Shown piece after piece: positions 1-7,974 of a DNA stretch of 32,607 bases (position 1 is the stretch's first letter; each line of letters starts with the position of its first letter). The stretch spans positions 1-32,607 of the forward strand of contig JABFVL010000081.1 of assembly GCA_013362805.1 (NCBI GenBank), read 5' to 3'. The notes below the pieces were generated by a model, which had not been told where the DNA came from, made no database searches, and saw only the letters and a list, made by a program, of their open reading frames with translations. The translations under genes were made by a program, and so were the position numbers. The stretch comes from Mycobacteriales bacterium. Lineage in GTDB: Bacteria; Actinomycetota; Actinomycetes; Mycobacteriales; QHCE01.

Positions 1-569
1 AAGTCTTTGTCGTCTCCCAGATAAAAGAGGAATTTTCCAAAAAGGGTGATGCCCTCGGAGCAGTGAAACGAGGGGCCGGTCGCAGTGTCCGGGTGGTGAC
101 CGCGGCGGCGCTCGTGATGTTCTTTGTCTTTGTCGCGTTTGTCACCGCAGCGGATTCATCTATCAAAGCCATCGGATTCAGTCTTGCGGTGGGAGTTTTC
201 GTTGACGCGTTCATCGTCAGACTCACGCTGGTGCCCGCGACAATGGCCATTATTAAGGGGAAGTTTTGGTATCACCCCAAATGGTTTGCGCGCTTTGTTC
301 CAGACCCGGATATCGAGGGTCATCGTCTAGAGCATCCCAAACGCTTAGTTATCGCCAGTTCTGAAATTTTGTTGGCGGCCAGGCGTCACCACACCGCTTT
401 CATAGGCGAACACCACGGCCTGCGCGCGGTCACGGACTCTGAGCTTGTCGAAGATCCGACCGATATGAGTCTTCACGGTTTGCTCAGCAAGCGTCAACGA
501 ATGTGCGATCTCCGAGTTAGACAAACCTTGAGCGATCAAAACGAGAACCTCGGTTTCGCGTGGGGTTAG
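1..569 (+). CDS. MMPL/RND-family membrane transporter, C-terminal fragment (5' end outside window)
   Basis: The frame is open from the left edge (first full codon at base 3), so only the last part of the gene is present. The visible protein has the conserved MMPL end: a V-F-V-V-S-x-I-K-E-E-F loop, a short G-A-x-R-S-V-R-V-V-T-A-A-A linker, then two hydrophobic helices ending in a V-D-A-F-I-V-R-L-T-L-V-P-A motif, and a cytosolic tail with W-Y-H-P and D-P-D-I-E-G. MMPL proteins are proton-driven inner-membrane exporters of lipids or drugs. Family members normally stop soon after the D-I-E-G motif (about base 320). Here the frame continues to a TAG at 567-569, 225 bases into the convergent response-regulator gene. 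A stop at 328-330 lies one frame away, so a small frameshift or lost stop is possible. The family call is firm; the true 3' end is uncertain. Confidence 0.85.
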   Translation, partial: VFVVSQIKEEFSKKGDALGAVKRGAGRSVRVVTAAALVMFFVFVAFVTAADSSIKAIGFSLAVGVFVDAFIVRLTLVPATMAIIKGKFWYHPKWFARFVPDPDIEGHRLEHPKRLVIASSEILLAARRHHTAFIGEHHGLRAVTDSELVEDPTDMSLHGLLSKRQRMCDLRVRQTLSDQNENLGFAWG

Positions 570-1031
570 GCCACTGACTGGCGGCGTTTCACGGGGCGAA
601 GGCAACCGGACGGCGAACTCTTCGATAAGTCGACGAGTCACCGACGGGGCGAGTAGAGCCTCCCCAGCCGCGATTACTCGCACGGCTTTCATGAGATCGG
701 CTGGCGGCGCATCCTTAAGCAGGAAACCGCTCGCTCCGATTCGCAGAGCCTGATAGACGTAATCGTCGATGTCAAAAGTGGTGAGCATGAGCACCTTGGG
801 CTGATAGTCGGGCTCGTTAAGCAATTGTTGCGCTGCCTGGAGGCCATCCATTTCAGGCATTCGCACGTCCATCAACACCACATCGGGTCGAGTGTTGCGC
901 ACGACCTCAAGTGCTTGCCGCCCGTTCGACGCTTCACCCACCACATCGATGTCTGTTTGCGCGGAAAGAAGCGCGCTAAAGCCCGCACGCACCATGTCTT
1001 GGTCATCGACGATGACTGTTCGGAGTGTCAT
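345..1031 (-). CDS. NarL/LuxR-type DNA-binding response regulator
   Basis: 228-aa two-component response regulator. The receiver domain covers about residues 1-120, with the acidic pocket V-D-D-Q near the N-terminus, phospho-acceptor Asp55 in V-L-M-D-V-R-M-P, Thr in M-L-T-T-F and Lys in F-L-L-K-D. A LuxR-type helix-turn-helix covers about residues 155-215 (L-T-P-R-E-T-E-V-L then Q-T-V-K-T-H-I-G-R-I). The start chosen is the ATG at 1029-1031, which has GAGGTG 4 nt upstream; the frame is open further upstream, to 1118, but that part overlaps the kinase gene. It lies 7 bp downstream of the kinase stop, so translation is probably coupled. It is the output arm of the operon and a good candidate to bind the 26-bp dyad upstream of the operon. 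Its 3' end overlaps the MMPL frame tail-to-tail. Confidence 0.93.
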   Translation of the reverse strand: MTLRTVIVDDQDMVRAGFSALLSAQTDIDVVGEASNGRQALEVVRNTRPDVVLMDVRMPEMDGLQAAQQLLNEPDYQPKVLMLTTFDIDDYVYQALRIGASGFLLKDAPPADLMKAVRVIAAGEALLAPSVTRRLIEEFAVRLPSPRETPPVSGLTPRETEVLVLIAQGLSNSEIAHSLTLAEQTVKTHIGRIFDKLRVRDRAQAVVFAYESGVVTPGRQQNFRTGDN

Positions 1032-1038
1032 GTTCACC

Positions 1039-2277
1039 TCAGGCCGCTTCGCGAATAGGTAGAGTCGCCGCGACAAGAAAACCACCGGCGGCCTGGGGCC
1101 CAGCATGAATCTGGCCACCTAGCGCGGCGACTCGTTCGCGCATTCCCACCAGGCCCCTACCGGTGGATTCCTCGAACGGCACTGTGCTGGCGGTTCCCAC
1201 GGAATTGGCGATCGTCACGTTGATCATTTCTTGGGTTTGGGTGATTGTCACTTGGACATGAGCACCCGGAGCATGGCGAATTACGTTGCTGAGCGCCTCT
1301 TGGGTGATCCGGTAAATCGCGAGTTCGAGTGCCGCTGATAGCGCGTCCGGCTGTTGGAGCGCTTCGTCGATGGCCAGTTCTGTGGAAGCGCCGACTCGGT
1401 TAGTTGTTTCGATCAGTGCTGGAAGTTGTCGCAACCCCGGCTGTGGTTGACGCTCAGCCTCTTCACAGCGCAGCACGTCCAATATCCGTCTCATATCGGA
1501 CAACGACTCGCGGGCGGTTTCACCAATAGTGCGAAATTCTTGGGAGATTTCTGGTGCCATCGCGGGTATTCGATAGGGCGCACTATCAGCTTGAACCACA
1601 ATGACTGACATGTGGTGCGCGACAACATCGTGTAGTTCACGCGCGACGCGAGTGCGTTCTTCGAGCACTGTTCGCCGGGCTCGTTCGGTTTCGCTGATCT
1701 GCTCTTGCCGCTGGAGCCGCTTTCTTACCTCTGAGCGACCCCGCATGAGATCCGCGACAAACAATGCCACCGTCGTGCCGACGACCATGGATAGAAAGCC
1801 TGGCCAGGTGGAATCGGATGGCCGAATCACGACCAAAGCAAGCCCAACAATTTGCGTGATCAGCCACATTATGAATGCCGTCTGTCGGCGCACTTGAAAA
1901 GCAATAAGCCACAAAACAAGGGTCTGGGAGAACACGCTGGTAATTGCCCAAGGCCAAGGTTCACTGGATGAGCTGGGCTGAGCGATCAGCGCTGTCGCCG
2001 TTATCGCGACCAGTGAAAGCCACCAACCGGCGGCAGGCCTAGAGCGCCAGATAAGAATGATCGGGAGAATACGGATGACACTCAGAATGAGGGCGCCCGT
2101 AATTCCTTGATCGTAATGCTGAATGAGATCAAGTGCACCAAGGAAAAGAATGAGCAATGTGCACGAGATGATCCCGAGTGTGAGCCGGAAAGATCTTTTG
2201 ATCTCGGCTGAACGCTTCAGCGGAGAAAGCTCATCGGAAATAGTTGAAACGTGCCTAAAAATTCTGCCGAAGTCCAT
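1039..2277 (-). CDS. NarL-family sensor histidine kinase (HisKA_3)
   Basis: About 412 aa. The N-terminal half has about six hydrophobic segments (roughly residues 34-180, counted from the upstream ATG). The HisKA_3 dimerisation segment follows, with R-E-L-H-D-V-V-A-H-H and phospho-acceptor His219, then an HATPase domain with N-box E-A-L-S-N-V-I-R-H and G-box G-R-G-L-V-G-M-R-E-R. It should phosphorylate the response regulator encoded 7 bp downstream. Two ATGs are possible: the one at 2286 abuts GGAAAG with no spacing, while the one at 2277 has that sequence 9 nt upstream, so 2277 is preferred. The gene sits 16-25 bp after the stand-alone sensor-domain gene. In many related kinases that sensor domain is fused to the kinase; here it is a separate protein. 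Confidence 0.92.
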   Translation of the reverse strand: MDFGRIFRHVSTISDELSPLKRSAEIKRSFRLTLGIISCTLLILFLGALDLIQHYDQGITGALILSVIRILPIILIWRSRPAAGWWLSLVAITATALIAQPSSSSEPWPWAITSVFSQTLVLWLIAFQVRRQTAFIMWLITQIVGLALVVIRPSDSTWPGFLSMVVGTTVALFVADLMRGRSEVRKRLQRQEQISETERARRTVLEERTRVARELHDVVAHHMSVIVVQADSAPYRIPAMAPEISQEFRTIGETARESLSDMRRILDVLRCEEAERQPQPGLRQLPALIETTNRVGASTELAIDEALQQPDALSAALELAIYRITQEALSNVIRHAPGAHVQVTITQTQEMINVTIANSVGTASTVPFEESTGRGLVGMRERVAALGGQIHAGPQAAGGFLVAATLPIREAA

Positions 2278-2302
2278 TTTTACCATCTTTCCAACACGGA
2301 GA

Positions 2303-2818
2303 TCACTGAGCGGCCAAATACCGACGTGCGAGGCGACGTTGGGCCTTCGCGAGAATCTTCAGGAAAATCATGACACCTACCAGGCAGAGTAGCCCCACCG
2401 CGAAGTGTGCGGCCCAGGCTCCAAGCATGGTAGGCCCACCCCAGGATTTGGAAAGTGTCTCCCGGTCGGTCACGAGCGGATAGCAGAAACCGCGCACCAC
2501 CATGAGAATCGACATAATCCACGCTGGCACGAATGCTAAGAGATTAAAAGGTGTAGCGAGTAATGCGTGTATGACTGGTCGGCTCCTACGACGCACCGAA
2601 TCCCGTTGAGAATCTGAAGGATTCAAAAGAACAATAATTCTTGATTGAATTCGAGTTGATGTTTTCCAGTTTCCCATCGCGCCCATAAATAGCGCGAGAA
2701 GACCGATTGGAAAAGCAATCAGGGCATACATAAAGATGCAATAAGATCGTGAATAAAGAAGCGAAGACCTACATCGGAACATTACTGATCTCTTTTGGTC
2801 AACAAGTTGCGTCGACAT
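2303..2818 (-). CDS. stand-alone membrane 'putative sensor' domain protein (PF13796-like)
   Basis: 171-aa membrane protein with hydrophobic segments at about residues 26-49, 85-110 and 128-155. The segment S-W-G-G-P-T-M-L-G-A-W-A-A-H (125-138) followed by a long helix and a basic tail resembles the C-terminal half of the 'putative sensor' domain that actinobacteria usually fuse to HisKA_3 kinases. No kinase residues are present. The start ATG at 2816-2818 has GAGGAG 5 nt upstream. It is the first gene of the operon, followed by the kinase and the response regulator, so it probably serves as a separable sensing subunit or as a brake on the kinase. The domain match rests on recalled sequence pattern, not on a search; the coding call and operon position are firm. 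Confidence 0.75.
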   Translation of the reverse strand: MSTQLVDQKRSVMFRCRSSLLYSRSYCIFMYALIAFPIGLLALFMGAMGNWKTSTRIQSRIIVLLNPSDSQRDSVRRRSRPVIHALLATPFNLLAFVPAWIMSILMVVRGFCYPLVTDRETLSKSWGGPTMLGAWAAHFAVGLLCLVGVMIFLKILAKAQRRLARRYLAAQ

Positions 2819-2907
2819 GAGTTCTCCTCAGAAATTGCGTCAACTGTGGCGACTCATAAACCGTATTGTGCTCGCTGTTTTCGCGCGTCACACCACGGAT
2901 TGAATTT

Positions 2908-2933
2908 AGAAGTAATACCTTGGTATGACTTCT
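2908..2933. promoter_or_regulatory. 26-bp inverted repeat, candidate operator in divergent intergenic region
   Basis: Left arm AGAAGTAATACC (2908-2919), spacer TT, right arm GGTATGACTTCT (2922-2933). The arms are complementary at 11 of 12 positions. The dyad lies 90 bp upstream of the sensor/kinase/regulator operon and 127 bp upstream of the 913-aa gene. On the plus strand TTGAAT (2900-2905), an 18-bp spacer and TATGAC (2924-2929) form a possible sigma-70 promoter whose -10 lies inside the right arm. Binding by the adjacent response regulator is an inference. Confidence 0.6.
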
Positions 2934-3059
2934 AGTCGCGGGCTCGCACTGGGCCAGCGGTGTCGCGGCTCACCCGGCGAGGGCGTTAAATCACCTGAGG
3001 CGTAATCGCTTGATAACGTTTTCGTATGAGAGCTCGCGGCGCTGTATGGACGGGCCACA

Positions 3060-5801
3060 ATGGCACCTCATAAAGAACAACCCGCAGAGGTTTCCGCCTT
3101 AATCGACGAGCTCACCGTCCTGCGGTCGGCAAGCCCAGCACATTTTCGGTCGTTGATATTCACCGCGACGGTCACGCCTTCACGCGCTCCCCGCTATCTC
3201 ACACAAGCTCTGGCCAGTCCGCAATTGATAGATGCCTGGGTGGACGCGCTGGTCTCACTCCAGGGAGGGCAGCAGCTGTCCATCATGCGTAGGCAGATCA
3301 GGGCGGGCAGGCAATTAGCGCCACAACCGGATGACTATGCGCACCTGAGGCTGATCGAAAGTAAACTCCAACAGGCCATACACCAGCAGGACCGGAAAGA
3401 TACCCCCGGATCTACAAAGCTGGATGATCCAGCCGCACGTCGGGCCCGAGGGTTACTCATCCAAGCTCATCGGGAAGAGTATGAAAATCTGCTCCGCGAA
3501 GCTCTCGCGGCGATCCAACCCGATTTTGGTTCGATAGGCGATCAACCGCCGGCAATTGATGCGCCAGCGTGGGCTCACGAACATGGCTTATTCCCCGACT
3601 TGCCAATCACCAGCCGAGTTCAGCAACTCGCTCAACTGCCCGACGACGATTTTGTTGACGTTGTACATGGTGATATCGACCTTGACCCCCTCGAACCCGC
3701 CTTGCAACACCCTCTACTTGTCAAACGCTGGCGGTGGGCGCTAGAGGAAATTGTCCGCGAATTTTCAGTCGATCTCGACACTAATCTCGAGAGCCAACTC
3801 GCGATTCTCGATATCAACCTCGATCTATGCGAGTTAAGCGAAGATGAAGCACTAAATCGGATAGATGATGTCTCGTTTCTCACCGATGTGCGCAAACGAC
3901 TATTTCAGCAAGTCGCTCATGCACGGACGCTCTTTTCGCAGGTCCATCTTCGAACGTCCAGCCTACGTGCCGCCGGACGCCACAGTGCGTTTCAGTCCCT
4001 TGTGATTCGCCATCGCGCCCAATATGAGAAGTTGTTGAATCTGCCCGATGGTGATCAGCCGATCGTCGACCTGACGCAATCAGCACCAGATCAGCCTCAA
4101 AAAAGACCAGCACTGTGGGGCGGACTCGCGATACGCGAGGTGTCATTTGCGCTGCCCATCGTGCGAACCGGATTGCCTCTCGTTGAACTTTCTCTCCGCA
4201 TAGGTGGCACACACGCGGATTTTTTCCAAGATCTGGCCCCTGGCATCGCCGCGATCCAGCCAGATAGCGACGTCGAACAGACCGGGAGTTTATTTGCCGA
4301 ACTCACAAACACCCCCGCGCAAGGCCTAAACGCCTACCTCACGACCCTAGGAAAAGATCAACAAACAGCACTTCGAGCGGCACTCGCCGAACAGAATGGT
4401 TCCGCTGTTTCTTCCCAGGTCGTCAAAAGATTAGACAATGTGGATCTCGATCTCGGCACCGCCGCGGGTTATTTACCGAGCATATTGACGATCTTGAGGA
4501 CTGTGGCCGAGCAGACCAATGCCACCGAAGCCATACTTAACATGAGCTCAAACCCAGCATCCGCCGTTGCGCATTGGCAGATCGTGCGACAGCTGGCCGC
4601 ACACGGAGCCGCGTGCGGGGAAATAGTGGCGGCAGAATTCGCGGCCAACAACCCAACCGCGGACAATCCCTTCACCGAGGCGATTGGGCAACTTGCCCAT
4701 TTCCAACAGCTCGCGAATCGTGTCTGCGTTCAAGGCGCATCCTGGGAAAAAGACAACAGGAGAGGCCCGATCGCTGCCACCGCCGCCCGCGCGCAAATAC
4801 GGCAAGCGGCCACGGGGATTCACATAGAAAATGCGCTTGTTCGAAGAATCAATTTGGAACTAGCGCCACGCAAACTCCATATTCTTGTAGCACCGGATTT
4901 CTATTCGAACCCACCAACACAACCCGCTTCCCGGAACGATGAGCGAATCGGGTCCCAACCCGCACCCGTGGAGTTATACATCCCTCGAATAGAGGGTGAC
5001 GAACACGTGGCGGGTTCGGGTCTGCGCCTCCCATTCGACGAAACTTTGCCCTCTTTCACAGCCGCGACAATTGCTGGCTTGAATCGCCTGGAACGCGGCT
5101 GGATTATTCACGATGATGCCGTTCCGGGAAATCAAAGACTGGCAAGTTCTTACGCCGCCTCTGCCGCCAAAGAACTGCGCAGCGGCACATGGAGTTCGGC
5201 ATTGAAAGAGCTTCGTACGATGCAGATCGTGGCGACTCGAGAGGCTTCAGAGGCCTGCAGCCCAGAAACCGTCGCACGCCAATTGATTCGCGACGTCAAA
5301 AAAGCAACCGCTGCCCCACGGGTCGAAAATGCCGGCCATCGCCGAGGATTTGCCGCGGTGCAAGCCACAGTGCTCAAAATACTGACCAAGAAATACATCG
5401 CTGAGCTCACCAACGATGAACAAAACCTCGTCGCGATTACCGGTCTCGGCGACTTGTTAATCGAAGTAGCCGCACAAACGAGCGAAGGATTACGCACCAT
5501 CGCGCGGGCACCTGAAACTGGCGAGAAACAGCAATCTGCGGCGCTTGCGGTCGTCAGTGCGCTTGATGCTCTGGGCATGTGGGCCGAAGCGTTTCGCGAC
5601 CATCCCACACATGGTCACCAGTATTTACCACAGCTCGCGAAAGCACTGGAATCGACTGGGCGCACTTTGGTTAATCAGGCAACTCAACGCGGGCTATGGG
5701 ACACATTATTCGTGGCCAGTGAAAACACTCAGAGCCTCACGCCAGGTGTCATTGTTCCTATCCACAGCACGACGCCCCGCACCCCAATTCGGAATCAGTA
5801 G
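3060..5801 (+). CDS. large hypothetical soluble protein (913 aa)
   Basis: I do not recognise a family. The protein is mostly alpha-helical in character, has no signal peptide or membrane segment, and is rich in Ala, Gln, Arg and Glu. A motif occurs twice: LLIQAHREEYENLL at residues 132-145 and SLVIRHRAQYEKLL at 313-326, each in a basic helical stretch, which points to an internal duplication in the first third. The middle (about 350-480) has mixed hydrophobic strands. The region around 600-680 holds a Y-I-P-R-I-E-G segment and a proline-rich loop. No Walker, HNH, protease or nuclease motif is visible. The ATG at 3060 has only a weak upstream ribosome-binding site. It is the first of four plus-strand genes (3060-9018). 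The 239-bp gap before the next gene makes one tight operon unlikely. The coding call is firm because of length and codon pattern; the function is unknown. Confidence 0.85.
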   Translation: MAPHKEQPAEVSALIDELTVLRSASPAHFRSLIFTATVTPSRAPRYLTQALASPQLIDAWVDALVSLQGGQQLSIMRRQIRAGRQLAPQPDDYAHLRLIESKLQQAIHQQDRKDTPGSTKLDDPAARRARGLLIQAHREEYENLLREALAAIQPDFGSIGDQPPAIDAPAWAHEHGLFPDLPITSRVQQLAQLPDDDFVDVVHGDIDLDPLEPALQHPLLVKRWRWALEEIVREFSVDLDTNLESQLAILDINLDLCELSEDEALNRIDDVSFLTDVRKRLFQQVAHARTLFSQVHLRTSSLRAAGRHSAFQSLVIRHRAQYEKLLNLPDGDQPIVDLTQSAPDQPQKRPALWGGLAIREVSFALPIVRTGLPLVELSLRIGGTHADFFQDLAPGIAAIQPDSDVEQTGSLFAELTNTPAQGLNAYLTTLGKDQQTALRAALAEQNGSAVSSQVVKRLDNVDLDLGTAAGYLPSILTILRTVAEQTNATEAILNMSSNPASAVAHWQIVRQLAAHGAACGEIVAAEFAANNPTADNPFTEAIGQLAHFQQLANRVCVQGASWEKDNRRGPIAATAARAQIRQAATGIHIENALVRRINLELAPRKLHILVAPDFYSNPPTQPASRNDERIGSQPAPVELYIPRIEGDEHVAGSGLRLPFDETLPSFTAATIAGLNRLERGWIIHDDAVPGNQRLASSYAASAAKELRSGTWSSALKELRTMQIVATREASEACSPETVARQLIRDVKKATAAPRVENAGHRRGFAAVQATVLKILTKKYIAELTNDEQNLVAITGLGDLLIEVAAQTSEGLRTIARAPETGEKQQSAALAVVSALDALGMWAEAFRDHPTHGHQYLPQLAKALESTGRTLVNQATQRGLWDTLFVASENTQSLTPGVIVPIHSTTPRTPIRNQ

Positions 5802-5824
5802 CGGTTCTATGCGCGTTGTTGGTA

Positions 5825-5856
5825 AAGCTTCATAGTAGTTAAACCCGCTGAAGCTT
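5825..5856. repeat. inverted repeat AAGCTTCA / TGAAGCTT in intergenic gap
   Basis: Perfect 8-bp arms (5825-5832 and 5849-5856) are separated by 16 nt, starting 24 nt after the stop codon of the 913-aa gene. There is no T-tract. It could be a weak terminator or a protein-binding dyad. The rest of the 239-bp gap up to 6040 shows no gene. Confidence 0.35.
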
Positions 5857-6040
5857 CCGTCCTGTCGGTGCATTGGGCCAGCAAGACCCACGCGCTGTCG
5901 AGGCTCGCCACCCTCAATTGAGCCCCAAAGGTCTCGGATCCAGGGAACTATCTCTTGGAGCGAAGCGACTATCTATTCCGACCCATGTGGCCTCACCCTG
6001 TTTATGAATCCGCGTTTGAGCTGATTGGAGTAACTGTGTC

Positions 6041-6973
6041 ATGACTACACCTGAAACGCTCGATGTCGGGGTATGGACAACGGCTCTTCAATATTCGGAT
6101 CGTGATGCGCATGATCTCGGATTCTTGTTGCATGGACCAGATCGCTACTACCGAGCGTTAAAAACGTTATTGAAGTATTTCGCGCGGCCAGATCAGTGGG
6201 CGGATCAAGCTGGACTACCCGTCACCGTTCGGGAACAGGCCGCCAGAGCGGGCATTGCACATTTCGGCACATGCACCCTCTCGGACATCGCCAGGGATGC
6301 GCGTTTCTTTATGGGAGTCAATGGCGAAGAACCCATCGGGGCTGTTGTCGCGAATCAACCAGCCGGTGGCTGGAGCAGAATCGATGAGGTTCATATTCAT
6401 CTTGTTCATCCCGGGGCGACTGTTGTCGATTTCAAGAACCGAGCCAGGGCGTTGCTTAGCTCATCAAGCGGATTGGATTTGGTGGCATATTTCCCAGGAG
6501 ATGAGGCCTTGGGAGCTTCGAGCGTGGAAATGAATGAGCTTCGACAAGCACTCAAGCTTCCACCTATGGCAAGTTCGGTTTCCGACGGCGCATTTTATGA
6601 AAATGTGGAAGATCTTCTAGCTCAATGCGACGTCACTTTCGCACCGGGTACCCATATTCGGCTCACTCTTGAACGGGATCCCAGCAATATTCTTGGCAGC
6701 TCGACAGATGATGAGTTACTTGTTCGTCAAACGCGCTCGGTAGTCAATGTCGCAAAGCACCGCAGACTTCACGCACTGTTTCCCGCGGCAGCTCGAAACC
6801 TAATGGCAGAAATTTATGAAACTGGAGCAGTCGGGGAAATCGATCAAATAGTCCGCAGCGAGTGCGCAAAAATTGTTGGAAGACGAAAACCTTGTACCTA
6901 TTCCGACAAAACCGCTTACGCCTCCCAGGTCTTTGAAGCTCCACGAACGATTAGCCCAGCTCGACTAAATTAG
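6041..6973 (+). CDS. hypothetical protein (310 aa)
   Basis: I do not recognise a family. The protein is soluble, with no signal peptide or membrane helix. It looks two-part: an N-terminal half of helices then strands (I-D-E-V-H-I-H-L-V-H-P near residues 115-125 and L-D-L-V-A-Y-F-P-G-D near 146-155), and a helical C-terminal half ending in a Cys-containing basic segment. ATG at 6041 has GGAG 10 nt upstream. The base composition looks lower in GC (near 50% in places, by eye) than the ABC/DedA operon, which could reflect transfer. It lies between the 913-aa orphan and the CHAP hydrolase on the same strand; a working link to them is only suggested by position. Confidence 0.8.
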   Translation: MTTPETLDVGVWTTALQYSDRDAHDLGFLLHGPDRYYRALKTLLKYFARPDQWADQAGLPVTVREQAARAGIAHFGTCTLSDIARDARFFMGVNGEEPIGAVVANQPAGGWSRIDEVHIHLVHPGATVVDFKNRARALLSSSSGLDLVAYFPGDEALGASSVEMNELRQALKLPPMASSVSDGAFYENVEDLLAQCDVTFAPGTHIRLTLERDPSNILGSSTDDELLVRQTRSVVNVAKHRRLHALFPAAARNLMAEIYETGAVGEIDQIVRSECAKIVGRRKPCTYSDKTAYASQVFEAPRTISPARLN

Positions 6974-7008
6974 CGAGACAAAATAAGCCCACTCTCGCAT
7001 TGGATGCA

Positions 7009-7036
7009 TTGTTAAGTGAAGAGGTATCCTTACGAT
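7009..7036 (+). promoter_or_regulatory. candidate sigma-70 promoter for CHAP hydrolase gene
   Basis: TTGTTA (7009-7014), a 16-bp spacer and TACGAT (7031-7036) lie 45 bp upstream of the ATG at 7081, in the gap after the 310-aa gene. The hexamers are near consensus but the spacer is 1 bp short. It suggests the CHAP gene can be transcribed on its own. Confidence 0.35.
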
Positions 7037-7080
7037 CAAGAAGATCGTCGACAGATATCGTCTTATTCCGAGGTGCGATG

Positions 7081-7779
7081 ATGAAGTATGCACGTCGAGG
7101 GCTCGCCGCCTTTGCGTCGATTGCATTATCGGCGCAATTAGCGACAGCGCCGGCTTCATCGCAATCCGTAAATTCAAGAACGACTTCACCTATCGCACCT
7201 CGCACAATTGTGAACACGCCACCAGCAATTGGGCGCGTTCCTCTCGCATCGATACCCACGCGGGGTTCGTCTCCGAAACAAGTCACGTCACAACCACGCG
7301 GTTTCGATGAACGTCTCTCGGCCCGAATACTCGAAGAGGCCTACAAACATGAGGGGTACATCGAAGAGCCGAACGGCATGAACAAATTCAGCAACAACAA
7401 ATACCCATGGTGCTCGGTGTATTTAACACTCATGTGGCAGCGAGCGGGCGTGGACATTCCAACGCTTCCACTAACTGGAGATCTCTACCGTTGGGGCATC
7501 GCACACGGCCAAGCATATTCAGACAAAAATCTTGCCAATGACATGCACGTCGGCGATGCGCTGCTCTTTGGCACCGGGCCTCAAACGCGGTTCACGAGCA
7601 CCCACGTCGGGATCGTCTCGCGGTTCGATGAGAATTCGGTCACCCTTATTGAGGGAAATGCGATTCTGCCTGGGCAATCGCGAAAAGATCCGCATCGTGT
7701 TACTGAAAAGACCTATCCTCGTGACGCCTGGAAAAAAGAATTTTATGGAGGGGTGCGCCCCTCGAATCCTTCTCGATAA
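7081..7779 (+). CDS. secreted CHAP-domain cysteine hydrolase
   Basis: 232-aa exported protein. The basic N-terminus M-K-Y-A-R-R and a hydrophobic stretch to about residue 28 form a signal peptide. A Ser/Pro/Thr-rich linker runs to about residue 70. The C-terminal domain has the CHAP/NlpC layout: Cys111 in Y-P-W-C-S-V-Y-L, His175 in T-H-V-G-I-V, and an acidic/amide residue in L-I-E-G-N-A (191-193) as likely third member. CHAP enzymes cleave peptidoglycan amide or peptide bonds outside the cell. The ATG at 7081 is preferred because GAGGTG lies 5 nt upstream; the ATG 3 nt earlier is too close, and the open frame back to 7000 adds non-signal sequence. The enzyme might remodel the wall or act as a secreted lysin. 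Confidence 0.85.
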   Translation: MKYARRGLAAFASIALSAQLATAPASSQSVNSRTTSPIAPRTIVNTPPAIGRVPLASIPTRGSSPKQVTSQPRGFDERLSARILEEAYKHEGYIEEPNGMNKFSNNKYPWCSVYLTLMWQRAGVDIPTLPLTGDLYRWGIAHGQAYSDKNLANDMHVGDALLFGTGPQTRFTSTHVGIVSRFDENSVTLIEGNAILPGQSRKDPHRVTEKTYPRDAWKKEFYGGVRPSNPSR

Positions 7780-7783
7780 CGAA

Positions 7784-7799
7784 TCAATCACACGATTGA
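7784..7799 (+). terminator. weak hairpin after CHAP gene
   Basis: TCAATC-ACAC-GATTGA forms a 6-bp stem with a 4-nt loop, 4 nt after the stop codon at 7777-7779. There is no T-tract and the stem is AT-rich, so any termination would be weak. Confidence 0.3.
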
Positions 7800-7974
7800 C
7801 CTACATTCGAAATGGGCAAAGAATTACCGCTGCGAGCGCGACTACTAGAAGCGACTTGGCCACGATTGCAACGGCACCAAGGTGAGGTGTCGCAACGTTC
7901 CGTAAAATGAAGCTTGGCTTGCCGCAAGACCCGTACGGCCGAGTTCGACATAACGGAAATTGAGGAATTTAAAG

